DNA of 64,000 bases from Apostichopus japonicus. Taxonomy: Eukaryota; Echinodermata; Holothuroidea; Aspidochirotida; Stichopodidae. Positions 39,215 through 49,759 of the stretch are shown piece by piece. The stretch lies in assembly GCF_037975245.1 (NCBI RefSeq), contig NC_092580.1:17308001-17372000 (forward strand). The letters are read 5' to 3'. Below the pieces are notes generated by a model. The model was not told the origin of the DNA. It saw only the letters and a program-made list of their open reading frames with translations, and did no database searches. The translations under genes were made by a program, and so were the position numbers. Position 1 is the first letter of the stretch; the number at the start of each line of letters is the position of its first letter.

Positions 39215-39420
39215 TAACGAAAAAACAGTTAAGTTTTCTATGCCGGCAAACACTCTACCTGCGTCCTCTTGAATATCGCGTCATGAATTACTATTTAAGA
39301 AACGGCTGTTTCAAACATCTCAGTAATTCTTCGGCGACTTTGATCCCTATTCATTGAGCACAATACCATTTCATGCGTATAAACTCGTATAGGGATTATA
39401 CGAGGTGTCAACGCGGCATG
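39215..39420 (-). repeat. Partial inverted copy of the 34922-35815 transposon
   Basis: Its reverse complement shares ACACCTCGTATAATCCC, CGAGTTTATACGCA, TGTGCTCAATGAATAGGGAT, GAGATGTTTGAAACAGCCGT, GAGGACGCAGGTA and AACTTAACTGTTTTTT, in order, with 35170-35380. Neither terminus is present. Confidence 0.85.
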
Positions 39421-40219
39421 TATCATTTAATTCCATTTGAAATTATCACAAAAAGAAGATTTTTTGTTGTAATGCATTAGTTCTCTTGTTTGTGTATAAT
39501 AACACAAACTTCTTAACTGCCGAGGTGTTAAGGCTATTGGCATTTCACTGTGCTAAGATATACACGCATCTCACACGTTAGTCATATTATTGTCATTATT
39601 CAAACTTTTGATATGTCCTTCCTGTACGTTGATTCCCCCCCCCCACGCTCCCCACAGTTTATTATTTACTCCTCGTTATTTAATCCTCTCCTTATCCTTC
39701 TACAGTTTATATTTTTTCCCTGGCTTATTTTCTTCTCTCCCTCTTTGTTTACTAATCCGTTTACTTCTTTATTTGTGTTCGCTCTGCCCTCTGTATACCT
39801 ACACTACTGTAGTACAGTAGTTTGCCTCTTGTATTTCCTGTTACTCGTCTTTGCGTCCGAAGTCCCTACTAGGGTCGAAACTAGACCCCCCCCCCACTCC
39901 TTTTTTTAACATAATGACCAGAAATAACAGGGTTTTTCTGTACTTTGACGGGGCGTAAAAAAAACTTAGTTTGTAAATGGCGATTTTTTTTTCAACTTTA
40001 TTAGGAAGCTAGCACCGCCCCTGACATTATAACCCGAAATCAGTGCTCAGGGTAAGTTCTTATCCTGCCCACCCCCCGGGGGTAATCTTCGGTACTAAAA
40101 ATGAAAGCCTTAATTTAAATACAAAGGATGAAATACAAGCATGTTTGAGGGAGGATGTTCATCTCTTTCTGGAATATGTGGTGGTCCTTAAAAGAACCGT
40201 TTTGTTTGTTACAGACAGC
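39421..40219. other. No gene seen
   Basis: Pyrimidine-rich stretches and C-runs (about 39637 and 39885). The open frames have no domain. Terminal repeats of the Tc1 element were sought here and not found. Confidence 0.35.
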
Positions 40220-41245
40220 TTAATACTGTGTTGCCTCTCCCCGACTTTTGATGACCGCTGGTATTGCCTTCTTCAAGTTGTTGATGTAGGTTCGGCACTT
40301 TTGTGGGGTCACCCGCTCCCTCCAGAACTTAAGAATTCCTTCCACCAGTTCCTCCTTCTTGTGTGGCTTCCATTCTTTCCGTAGGAAAGTCTTCAACCCA
40401 TGCCACACCTTTTCGATCGGATTTAGGTCAGGGCTCTCTGGGGGAGTCTTCCACCATGTAATATTGGTTTCCTCCATGAAACGTCTTGCGTACAGACTGG
40501 TGTGTTTTGGGTCGTTATCTTGCATCAGACGAAAACCTTCTGGGAAATTTTTGCGACCGAAAGGCAGAAGAGCTTCTCGTAAAATTTCCACGAAGAACTC
40601 CTGACGCATTATCCCATCGAAGATGAAGATGTCAGTAGCCCCCCGCTTCGAAATACCGGCCCACACGTGCAATTTGTATGGGTGCTTCAGTTTTCCTTTA
40701 AGTTTAGGTTTTGTGCCTTTACGGTGAAATATTACTATCCTGGCATGATGATCTAGCTCGATTGAACATTCGTCAGTAAACACAACGTCATTGTAAGTTT
40801 CATTCGTTAGGGCCAGTTCTCTGATGTGTATCAAACGCTTGATACGGTTTTGCCTTCTGATATTTTGGGCAAACTGAGTCTGCTTAAACACCCAACCAAG
40901 TTCAAGCTTCTTCTTCCTGATAGTGGATGTGGCAAAACTGGTGCCCGTGGCCTTGTGTTATTCTCGGCGAAGATCTGCTGAAGTCAACTCGTCGTTGGTC
41001 TCCATCAACCCATCAATAAGTTTAAGATGCTCTGTAGTCATACTTCGTTGCCGTCCACCCCGCTTCTTGTTTTGCAGGTTACCTCTCGTACGGAATCTTG
41101 CTATAATGTTCTTCACGGTGTTCCGAGATATCAAAACACCAGAATCTTTAAGTTCTCGCCAAATTTGTAAAGGTGGTTTTCTTCCGAGAATTGCCGCACG
41201 TACAATATTCAGTCGTATATGCGTTGGTACTTACTTGCCTGGCAT
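40220..41245 (-). pseudogene. Tc1-like (DD34E) transposase pseudogene
   Basis: On the minus strand an ATG at 41245 opens a reading of about 342 codons, the usual Tc1 transposase length. The N-terminal helix-turn-helix part reads WRELKDSGVLISRNTVKNI and a KKRGGRQR basic linker. The catalytic core has TDECSIELD, then QDNDPKHTS, then SPDLNPIEKVW, with 34 residues between the second Asp and the Glu. Two in-frame TAA codons (minus-strand stops at 41231-41233 and 40958-40960) break it; the rest from 40891 to 40220 is open. I could not place the terminal inverted repeats. Confidence 0.92.
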
Positions 41246-41549
41246 ATTGTATTCGAAGGTATAGCTCAAGGAAAACTGAGTTACAGTATGAAATTACCCT
41301 TGCAGAATGAATGCACGTAGTGAGCGAACCTGGTTGCGCTATTACGGAACCACATGCTAATCCCCCTATTGATGTTTGATTGCATTATGTTAACAAGATA
41401 AAGCACTGCCTAAAATAGGCAGAAAGTTTATTGGCGGTGTCATTAAAGTAATTACTTTGTATAAAGCAAAGAACTTCGAGATCCCTGCTACCATTCGAAT
41501 ACAGTTTCTGTAGAAGAGAGCCAATACTGTGTAGTATTTCAACACCAAC

Positions 41550-41858
41550 ATGATTTCAGTAAAGACGTCAGTGCAAGCAGTGGATCCTGCATGTGGAATC
41601 TGGCTCATCGGAAAAGTTTTGGAGGAGAGAGCCGACGCCTTCAAAATTCGCTGGGCGAACTACAGAGTTACAGATTGGGTTTCTAAAGAAAAAACGAGAC
41701 TGCCCGTGCCAAAGCGGCAATGTCGGCTGGAGAGTGAAAATTGGAAAGAAACCCAACCGCAGTTCTATCAGAAAGGTGAAGAAGTTACAATAAAGAAGGC
41801 GGACGGAACTTCTGGGGAGGTTGTAACAGTCGAGGAAAACGACCCTCTTAACTGCGTG
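41550..41858 (+). CDS. Tudor-BEN gene exon 1
   Basis: 103 codons, donor GTG|GTAAGT. The ATG at 41550 is the first in frame and precedes the Tudor-like module. Confidence 0.75.
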
Positions 41859-44332
41859 GTAAGTACCAAGGATTTACAGTCGCACCCCCCCCCCTCCCAT
41901 CGCCAATCGCCCTGAAGAACTGTAGGCCTCTTTACCATTTCGTTATGATAGTGTAAACTTGCTTTAAGTCTTCCTCTGGTTATTTTTTAATCTCAATACA
42001 GTATCTCGATAACGATATCACCTTTTATAAAATCTAACGTTAATATCTTGTTAGAAGAAAATTAATGGTTTTTGAACTTATACTTCTTTACTCGTCCAGT
42101 GAAAGTAGGGGGTACAGTAGGCGGTTTACAATATGTAACGCAACGTATAGTGGCGAAGCACCTCGTAATTTCTTATAAAAGGCCCGAGAAACATTGGCTT
42201 AGAATATGTTCCTGTAATTAAGCAAAATAGCAACTACTTTGTATATTTTGCTGCTTAGTTGTCTCGTTCTCAAATATAATTTATTTTTTGTCGCGCACGT
42301 TAGAATTGACCTGATCACCATGTACAGTATATATTGCATCTATTTTTTTTTTAAACCTTGAGATACGGCCGATTTTTAACGCTTCATTTGAAAACTAAAT
42401 CTTAAAGACTTTTTGGGCCTACAGTGTCTGTAGCCTAGAATCGACAATTCAACAACAATTTCTTTCAATTTTTCACCGAAAGCCCGAGGAACATTGTAAC
42501 TACAAATATTCTTCTTGATTGTCTCGTTCTCAAAATGCGTTTTTTTTTTGTCGTTCACCGTATCGACATTATATATATCCTTCCAGATCTATGCCAAAAG
42601 CAGAAAGCTAAAATATGAGTGGCTCATGGAAATGAATCTGGTGGAATCAACGGATCGGAGGCAACCGTTAGTAATGATTGTAAACCAGGGAGAGGGCTCA
42701 ACCAACCGCAGTAGTACTGTTATACATCGGGATGTCGTCAACCACCAAAGGGACCAAGAAAACGAAACCCCGCGAAGGTGCCCTGCACAACCTAAGAGAG
42801 CCACGTCAAGCAAGGCGCCGTCGACGACGAAGAAGACAAGGACGCTGGTGCCCAAAAAGGTACGGTGAGCTATCATTTTGGTGGTTACGAAGTAACTTAC
42901 AGTAAATCCTTCAATCACACCTTTCCATTTAATTCCTTTTGATAACCTGCTCGGACACAGCAAAAAAATTGGAAAGAAGTATTTGTATAAATGTGACACT
43001 GTGTGTATACAGCGTACTGTACATCTGTAAAAGAGACGATTTGAAAAGTTGAAGTTGTTAACATAAAACGCATAATTGAAATTTCTGCGTAAAGTGTACA
43101 GGTTCCAGATAGCATTACCTCTTTCTCCTCATTAACGATCAACATGGCAAAAGAAGATAAATTGATACGATGCTATTCATAGATGTCCTCATTATACACA
43201 ATTGGGTGGAACTTATTCGTTCCTATAAAAAGCTTTGTGGGTTTGAAAAAGCCGATCAGTTACAAAGTTTAAGGTGACTCAATTATAAACAAACACCAGT
43301 ACATAACAAGGACCACAGAGACGTGTGGGGGCGGGGTAGCCTCCTCCATTTTTTTCTTGCTATGTAAATTTTGAAATGATCACCTTATTACCGTGGACCG
43401 TTTTTCCCTAGAAAAAACGAGATGTTTTCTCTGCAGTCCCTGTAAAATGATTCTTTACTCAGTACACCTACAGTAACTGTTAAAGCAGAAAAACACACGG
43501 AACGTACTTGATTAAACGATGCATACCTAATACAGTAACCTTCATTTTGTTTATTCATTTGTTCTAACAGATTGCAACGAGGATAGCCATTGGGCCAGCA
43601 GCCCCAGGGGATGATGGAGGTCCGCCACAAGCAGAAGGGATGGCATATGGATGCGCGGATGCTGCCACAATGGCGATTCAGTCAGTGGTATCGTCAGCCA
43701 CAGCAGAGGGCAATCCCCTACCTTTGCCGGATGAGTGGTCGAGGGCTACTCCAGCCTTTGGTTGTTCAGCAGTGTGCGACGGACGATTTGCTGAATTAAC
43801 CTTGCAGATTTTAGCGCAGTCCGAAGAGCTTGCAGAGTTGAGGAAGAGAGTGGATGAGATGGAGAGGAAGCAAGGGTCAATTCAGCAGGCACCAACATCT
43901 TCCCCAATGCCTGTACCTGCCACACCGCCACCAATTGAGCTTTCCAGTGCAGTCGGCAATGCTTTACTTACTCTGTCTTCCTCGCCCGCACCCGCACCCA
44001 CACCACTGCAAGAGCAAGATAGCCCCATCCATGTTCTCTTGGCTAAATGTTGCCAGGATCGAAGGCAAATGGCAAAACTGTTGGTTGTGCAATATTTTAC
44101 GGCGGAAGAGCGACTACATGGAAATACATCAGGGAAGCGTGGCAAGACCCAACTAGACCAACACCGCCTACAGAAAATACGACAATCCATCTTCGATTTT
44201 GCACCGCTACCGACACACCAGGCAGAGGAAGCTGAGTGGGCACGGTTGAAGACAACCATCGATCTCTTCAACAGGCACTATAGGCAGCAACTGCGAGAGA
44301 AGGCTAATAAGACAGTACATAACCTTATCTAG
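41550..44332 (+). CDS. Tudor/SH3-like plus BEN-like domain protein, 3 exons, 447 residues
   Basis: Exons 41550-41858, 42587-42859 and 43571-44332, all phase 0 with good GT-AG sites, join without a stop. Exon 1 has a Tudor/agenet-like module (GIWLIGKVLEERADAFKIRW ... DWVSKEKTRL), and a second (FYQKGEEVTIKKADGTSGEV) runs into exon 2 (YEWLMEMNLVES). Exon 2 ends in a basic segment (TKKTRTLVPKK). Exon 3 has a coiled-coil heptad stretch (LAQSEELAELRKRVDEMERK), a Pro/Ala-rich linker, and a C-terminal region with LLVVQYFTAEERLHGN and GKRGKTQLDQHRLQKIRQSI, the pattern of a BEN DNA/chromatin-binding domain. A reader of chromatin or DNA is a reasonable guess. It may be a host gene or cargo of the element bounded by 36999 and 46396. 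Confidence 0.78.
42587..42859 (+). CDS. Tudor-BEN gene exon 2
   Basis: 91 codons, acceptor ATATATCCTTCCAG, donor AAG|GTACGG. Completes the second SH3-like module, then a charged, low-complexity basic region. Confidence 0.75.
43571..44332 (+). CDS. Tudor-BEN gene exon 3 (coiled coil and BEN-like domain)
   Basis: 253 codons plus stop, acceptor TTTGTTCTAACAG. The coiled coil at about 43810-43875 and the BEN-like domain at about 44020-44320 fall here. Confidence 0.8.
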   Translation: MATRIAIGPAAPGDDGGPPQAEGMAYGCADAATMAIQSVVSSATAEGNPLPLPDEWSRATPAFGCSAVCDGRFAELTLQILAQSEELAELRKRVDEMERKQGSIQQAPTSSPMPVPATPPPIELSSAVGNALLTLSSSPAPAPTPLQEQDSPIHVLLAKCCQDRRQMAKLLVVQYFTAEERLHGNTSGKRGKTQLDQHRLQKIRQSIFDFAPLPTHQAEEAEWARLKTTIDLFNRHYRQQLREKANKTVHNLI

Positions 44333-44560
44333 TTGTAATGTAACCTTATCTAGTTGTAATGTAACAATTTTCTGTGAGTTTAAACTGAACTTGAGCACAA
44401 ATAATATCTTTTTAGTTGTCTCCTACAGTACAGGTAGTTGTAAGTTACACAAAACAAGATCCATTTTATTCATTCTATATTTAAAGAATGTTGAACAATT
44501 TACTATAGATGCTTCTAAAACATTCCTCAACACGTAAATTAAATGAAAATAAATATAGAA

Positions 44561-45250
44561 GTTATGAGTGATATAAAGTTTACAAAATATGAAAGGTGTT
44601 GCCTCAGTAATGTGTTTATTTTTTCACTTAAGAATAACATGAGTGTGATTTTTTGTGTGCTATTATTTATACGCTATTTCGTCAAACTTATACATTTTTT
44701 TCCTCACTCAGTCGGATCATATTGGACAAGCTCCGAAATTGTACTGATAGATAGAGCTTATTTTAAACGCATTTTACGATTCCTCATACTGCCGATAAAA
44801 TTCTGTATCTTCCTTACGTTTTTGAGTTATGAGTGATTTAAAGTTTAAAAAGTATAAAAGGTGTTGCCTCAGTTAGTAATGTTTTTTTTCCACTTAAGAA
44901 TAACATGAGTGCGATTTTTTTGTGTGCTAATTTTTATACGATATTTCGTCAAACTTATTCCTTTTTTTCCTAACTCAGTCAGATTATATTGGACAGGCTC
45001 CGAAATTGTACGGATAGATAGATAGATAGATAGATAGAGCTTATTTTGAACGCATTTTACGATTCCTCATACTGCCGATAAAAGTCTGTATCTTCCTTCT
45101 GTTTTCGAGTTATGAGTGATTTAAAGTTTACAAAGTATAAAAGGTGTTGCCTTAAAAAATGTTTTTCAATTTACGAATAGCATGAGTGTGATTTTATTTA
45201 GTAGATCATATTGGACAAGCTCCGAAATTGTACTGATATAAAGAGTGTAC
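44561..45250. repeat. Tandem repeat of ~265-283-bp units, 2.5 copies
   Basis: GTTATGAGTGAT-TAAAGTTTA starts units at 44561, 44826 and 45109. The shared body includes GGTGTTGCCTCAG, AATAACATGAGTG, ATTTCGTCAAACTTAT and TTGGACA-GCTCCGAAATTGTAC. Unit 2 has gained a (GATA)n expansion near 45012, and unit 3 is truncated. Confidence 0.93.
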
Positions 45251-45927
45251 TTACAATGCATTTTAAACTTCGATTTTAAGTTAATCTAAAGTTGCGTAAT
45301 GTGCTCTGATGTCAGTCTATTTGGTTCAAAATAAATTTTCAAAAATTAAATCTTCTCTCAATACTTTTCAGTGTCTGTAGTAAAATCAGTTCATATGAAA
45401 ATAACGATGTACGCTTAGGTCTCTGTTTAAGCACGTCACCACCCCCCCCCCCCACCCCTCCACTTTCCCTCAAGCTTTCAAGTCGACCCTTGGATAACGC
45501 GCGTGGGAATTGCTGCGGGTGTGTTTGATGTTCCGACCATTTAACTATGTAACATTCAAATGGCGCCGCGGCGTCTGCATTGCATTGTCAGGTCGTAACA
45601 ACAAAATTAAATGGAAGTTTAAATCTATTAATTCACTGTTAACATTCTGGATAACATCGACTTAATTTGTGTTCGGTCTGCAGATGTTTTATTCTTCACC
45701 TTATGGTGCCTTTATATTGTAAGATATTGCCGGTAAAGAAACAAATCTTTCATCAATACTATATTATCGTTAGTGGATTGCAAACATTAAACACCGTTGC
45801 ACTCGGAAAGGTACACAAGGTAATTATTTTGTTACAGGGAAAGTAGTAAAACATTAGGCTATATATATGTGAGGTGTTACATTGTTTTGCATCGAAGTTC
45901 GTGCATGTTGCGATAATACTGTAGACA
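45251..45927. other. No gene seen
   Basis: Unassigned sequence with a C12-type run near 45440. Confidence 0.4.
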
Positions 45928-46243
45928 ACTTAGGCTAGGCCGCCTAGCAATGTACAGTAAGTTTAGAAGCGCATTGTCTTTAGTTCATCAACAGGCTGTA
46001 GGCCTGGTATCGTCTGGGATAACTGACGCTATTGACTATAATTTTAACAATAGCGATCGATTTAATCCTCTCATGAATGGTCGGTCCGCAACTTGGGCTA
46101 GGCCGCTTAGCAGTGTCAGTTCAGTGCAGTAGTTCTCTTTAATTTATCAACTGACTGTAGGCCTGGTATCGTCGGGATTGTTCGACGCTACCGACGGAAA
46201 ATTTAACAATAGCGATCGATTAAACCTTTCATGAATGGTCGGT
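45928..46243. repeat. Subterminal tandem duplication with ATCGTC motifs
   Basis: GCTAGGCCGC-TAGCA ... CTGTAGGCCTGGTATCGTC ... TAACAATAGCGATCGATT ... CATGAATGGTCGGTC occurs twice, roughly 170 bp apart. It lies just inside the right end of the putative TIR element. Confidence 0.85.
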
Positions 46244-46396
46244 CTGCATCTTGAATTATCGTCAGGCTAAAACACCTGTACTTTAGCAGTATATCGTCCG
46301 GTAGAATTTTTAAAGTCGGATCGTCGAAATTGAAATTTATCGTACGGTATAGTCTGTATAGTCGTGTAGTGTCAACCTCGACAAAACACCACTGTA

Positions 46397-47040
46397 TGAC
46401 AAATGAGAATGGTAATTTGAATCACATTTTGATAGATGTTTCTTCTTTAACTTTCAAATGAGTGACTTAAACAGACTAAATATTGTTATAAATATAAATT
46501 GACAAGATATATTGCCTGAACAACTGTATTACCTGTGCAGTATATTACCTACCGTCTGCAGTCATGAGGGTAACTTGGGGACATTAATATCATCTGGAAT
46601 TTCCCAAGGGAAGTACTGTACTTTTTGGACGCTTTCTAGACCAATGAATGTTATATTTCACTATGCAAGATCTATACCTTCGATTCACTACTGCATTTGG
46701 TCTAGAACTATCCGAAAAGTGAACTCGTCACGCGCGTCATATTTTCTTGTCACGTGAGTCACAGTATACCTTCATCGTTATTTTCATGCATTACAACATT
46801 TTTTCAAAGTTGCATAGCAATTGAGGTAGAGGTGTTTTTCAACTTCGGTATGATTATAGAAAGTTATTGGAAACATTTTAATAAGACATTATAAATCAAA
46901 CATTTGTGTGTGCATTCTGATATTTGCTAATAGTAACTGTCACAGGAGTCACGTTTAGATTTTCGCCAATTTCACCCCCAATACTTGAGGTATAAAAATG
47001 TTTTCTCTATTGTTGTAAGCATTAAGGCATACCTTCACTG
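46397..47040. other. Intergenic sequence; nothing recognised
   Basis: Contains GTCACGTGAGTCACAG at about 46750 and GTCACAGGAGTCACG at about 46940, resembling motifs left of 36999. No coding signal. Confidence 0.4.
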
Positions 47041-47300
47041 ACTACATGAATGCTGAATGTTATACACCTTCTTACCAAGTATGAGATCTGCCCAAGCTTC
47101 CAATATTGAGATACAATGTTTACAAGGTTTCTCAAGTTGACCGAATGACCTTTGACCTCAAACAAAACAATACGCTTCTTGTACTCAACAATGTACTCTT
47201 TTGCAAAAACTATGAGATCTATCTAAGCTTCGATTCTTGAGAAATCGTGTTTACAAGGTGGGCGGTACAAAGACACGCACACACACCCCAGCATGAATGA
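47041..47300. repeat. Dispersed repeat with internal ~125-bp duplication
   Basis: TATGAGATCT-CCAAGCTTC ... TTGAGATA ... TGTTTACAAGGT occurs at about 47080-47130 and again at about 47208-47260, followed by GGGCGGTACAAAGACACG and a short CA tract. The layout resembles an interspersed repeat; family not identified. Confidence 0.65.
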
Positions 47301-47700
47301 ATAGGTTACGATTATTATCAAAGCCAAAAAGATCTTTTTCTTACAGGAAAACTGCTCTTCAGAAGTTGAACATTAAATTGTAGAGTTTCAAACTGACATC
47401 ACATAAAATTATCTTCTTGAAACTAAAACAAATAAAATTTAACTTTTGAAAAACAATTGTCAGGAAACTGAAGTTTTCTAATCAACTTATTCCTGTCTTT
47501 ATTATTGTTAAGCCATTAAGTCGAAACTGATTTATTGTGTGAAGACAGCTACAGCCCTTTACCCGCACATAAGCCAGCAAATACTCAGAAATCATTAAGT
47601 TGCTGATTATTTTTAAGGAAATTCTGAAGGAATCATGCCAATCCTCCTCCCCCAAACCCCCAAAAAAGACTGCAAAGAAATGTTACTTGTGCGATATTTT

Positions 47701-48945
47701 TTAAGTAAAATTGAATTTCTTCAAAGGAAGGCCTGTGGTACTGTTAATAAGTGTGTACAGCCCTTTCTCATTCACAACCTTCACTTCATACGGCCCAAGC
47801 CAAGAGTTTTCGAGCTTCCCTCCTCTTCTGGCATCCTTTCTAGCATTCCGTACGAGAACACTGAAACCAACTTTGAAGCTCTGAATGAAACAAAATCCAG
47901 CAGATATACGTAAACAACATAATACAATGCATATATTGCCATTCATTTAACCACAACTTCAATGCACAACATAGCATTATGTAATTACCTTTTTTGACTG
48001 TGACATGAGTTGAAAAACCCTCTCCTGAGGTGCTTCGCTGGAGTCTGTAGTATAGTTGGAGATTCTGGTTGGACAATAGAGTCTTCCATGTCGACTGGCA
48101 GCAATGGATCTCTGGATATATGAAGATAAATTAACAATTGATTATTCACAACACTTTGTTGACTGAAAAATATATAAATTTTTATATATTTTATTTTCAC
48201 TATTAAGACCATGGGACCAGAAACTTGAGTCACATCACATACTCAAACCAGCACAAATATAAAACCAAAGTATATTCGGTGCTGTTATATGTCCAACTTG
48301 TATACCAGCCAATTATGTAGTATATGAAAACAAAACCAATGTAAGTGTCATTAATTGCATGTATCTTAATTAATGGGCATGCATTTACAGTTTAATGAAT
48401 GTTCATATTTTAACTTGCTGCCGAGTGTACCATAAACAGGGTTAATATTTATTTGTTTAGGTATTGTAACTTAAATAGGGTTATTGATGGTCCTCTATTT
48501 GGCAGTTTTTCCCAGGACCTGGGATGTGTCATATTAGATTTTATCCTACAGAGGACTGGTGTAGCTATGCAAGATTTGTCCAAACTCTCTTGTCCTTGAT
48601 TGCCTTTTCTCTGTATATGGCCTTAGCAAATGTAAATCTCTATTCAGCAATGGTAGGTTTAAATTATTACAAACCTTCCAAACATCACAACAAAAGGTGA
48701 AAGACCTGTTGAACCATGTTTGGCTGTATGGTACCCCATGAGAATTGAAGACAGCATTTTATCTCAGTTCTGTTTTCATTGCCAACCTTGATGAGTGACC
48801 TTTGCAGAGTTTGGTTGAATCTTTCATCCAGCCCATTGGTCTGTGGGTGGTAGCTGAGGATACTCAGTGGTCCACCCCTGTCATGTCAAACAGGGACTTG
48901 TTCAGAGCATTAACAAATTCTCCTCCCTGAGATGACAATTTTCAT
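47701..48945 (-). pseudogene. Retroviral-type integrase relic with introns (Ginger/gypsy-like)
   Basis: Three minus-strand pieces. Piece A (48945-48675) reads GGEFVNALNKSLFDMTGVDH, then SYHPQTNGLDERFNQTLQRS, then DKMLSSILMGYHTAKHGSTG, which is the integrase core around the last catalytic Glu, and ends at donor GGAAG|GTTTGT. Piece B (48111-47989) starts after CAG with DPLLPVDME and ends AAG|GTAATT. Piece C (47880-47701) reads VGFSVLVRNARKDARRGGKL then WLGPYEV, the C-terminal SH3-like region. Piece A carries at least two frame breaks and piece B one. Introns at plausible splice sites are unusual for an LTR element and favour a Ginger-type DNA transposon or a once-captured host gene. Confidence 0.75.
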
Positions 48946-49013
48946 GCACCCAAATCTAAATAAATGGAAACATTTAAACAAGTTGTTAAAGTACTGATTA
49001 CGAGTAATGTAGT

Positions 49014-49364
49014 GAACCAGTGGCGGAGCGTCCATACAGTCGGGGGGGGGGGCGGATGCCCCCCTGACGGACTTAAATGGACTGCTGGCGCCCTTTTTAG
49101 CTTTTTACCACTTTTACTTCTTCGCGATTATTGACTATTTTATTGCACTCTCATCTATTCATTGACATTTGTCACATTATCTGCAAATTAGCAAAGCCCG
49201 GAAAGGGTCATTTCCGGCTATCTAGGGAGTATCTTTATTCAAAAAATGTCTGTACGCTCCGCGCCAACCTGTGGTGGCGTTCCGCTTAGATAGTGTCTTA
49301 AGCGCCCCTACAGACCATTTTCGCCCCCCCTGACCAATACCCCTAGCTCCGCCACTGGTTCACA
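49014..49364 (+). mobile_element. MITE-like element with 18-bp TIRs, copy 1
   Basis: The left end GTGAACCAGTGGCGGAGC is inverted perfectly at the right end GCTCCGCCACTGGTTCAC. The body is about 350 bp with no coding capacity. The copy at 32045-32370 is in opposite orientation and more decayed. Confidence 0.88.
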
Positions 49365-49623
49365 GGTTTCTTCCGGGGGTGGAAAAAACCGCGGAATTAA
49401 CCACAGTTTTTTCCACTCGGAAGAAACAGGTTTCCAGTTTCTTTCGGAAAAAATGGAAGAAACTCATTTTGGAGGGAAAAACTGTTGATAAAGTTTCATA
49501 ACAACCTGCAATGATTTCTAACTATGTAATAAATGGACAAGAAGCACTATAGTGTCATTTGGGTAGTCTATATTTAGGTTTGGAGCACATGACCTGCTTC
49601 CAGCATATACTGTACACATATAG
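49365..49623. repeat. Inverted TTTCTTCC / GGAAGAAA motif cluster, left of the DIRS element
   Basis: Between 49367 and 49472 the sequence repeats GGTTTCTTCC, GGAAGAAACAGGTTTCC and GGAAGAAAC in both orientations. A similar cluster lies at 56160-56292, beyond the other end of the DIRS element. Confidence 0.65.
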
Positions 49624-49665
49624 TCCCCAAACCTTAACCGGTTTGTGAATTAACGAGCGACGTAC

Positions 49666-49759
49666 TCACCTCATATAACCTATGCATTACCGTATTAATC
49701 TCGCTCTAACATCTGGCAATTTGTCTGTATGTGAGTGTGGCCATCTCCCTTCCGTAATT
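49666..49759 (+). repeat. DIRS left inverted terminal repeat
   Basis: CTCACCTCATATAACC through CATCTCCCTTCCGTAATT, the inverse of 55588-55689 with a few substitutions (for example AATCTCGCTCTAACATC against AACCTCGCTCTAGCATC). Confidence 0.95.

Larger units (their letters stand above)
36999..46396. mobile_element. Putative 9.4-kb TIR-bounded element carrying a Tudor-BEN gene
   Basis: The left end reads TA|CAGTGGTGTT-AC-GTCGAGGTTGACA (37001 on). The right end is its reverse complement TGTCAACCTCGAC-AA-AACACCACTG|TA (ending 46394), so 25 bp are inverted with two mismatches and each side is flanked by TA. Both subterminal regions (37020-37210 and 46140-46370) are dense in ATCGTC/GTCGG motifs and share AGTCGGATCGTCGA in direct orientation. 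An intact three-exon gene lies inside; the Tc1 relic and a piece of the 34922-35815 family are nested insertions. Alternatively these are two separate short elements that happen to face each other. Confidence 0.5.

Noticed and set aside
40160-40200. Histone-like 3' end (GGTGGTCCTTAAAAGAACC)
   Set aside because: No histone coding sequence is adjacent, so the similarity is taken as chance.
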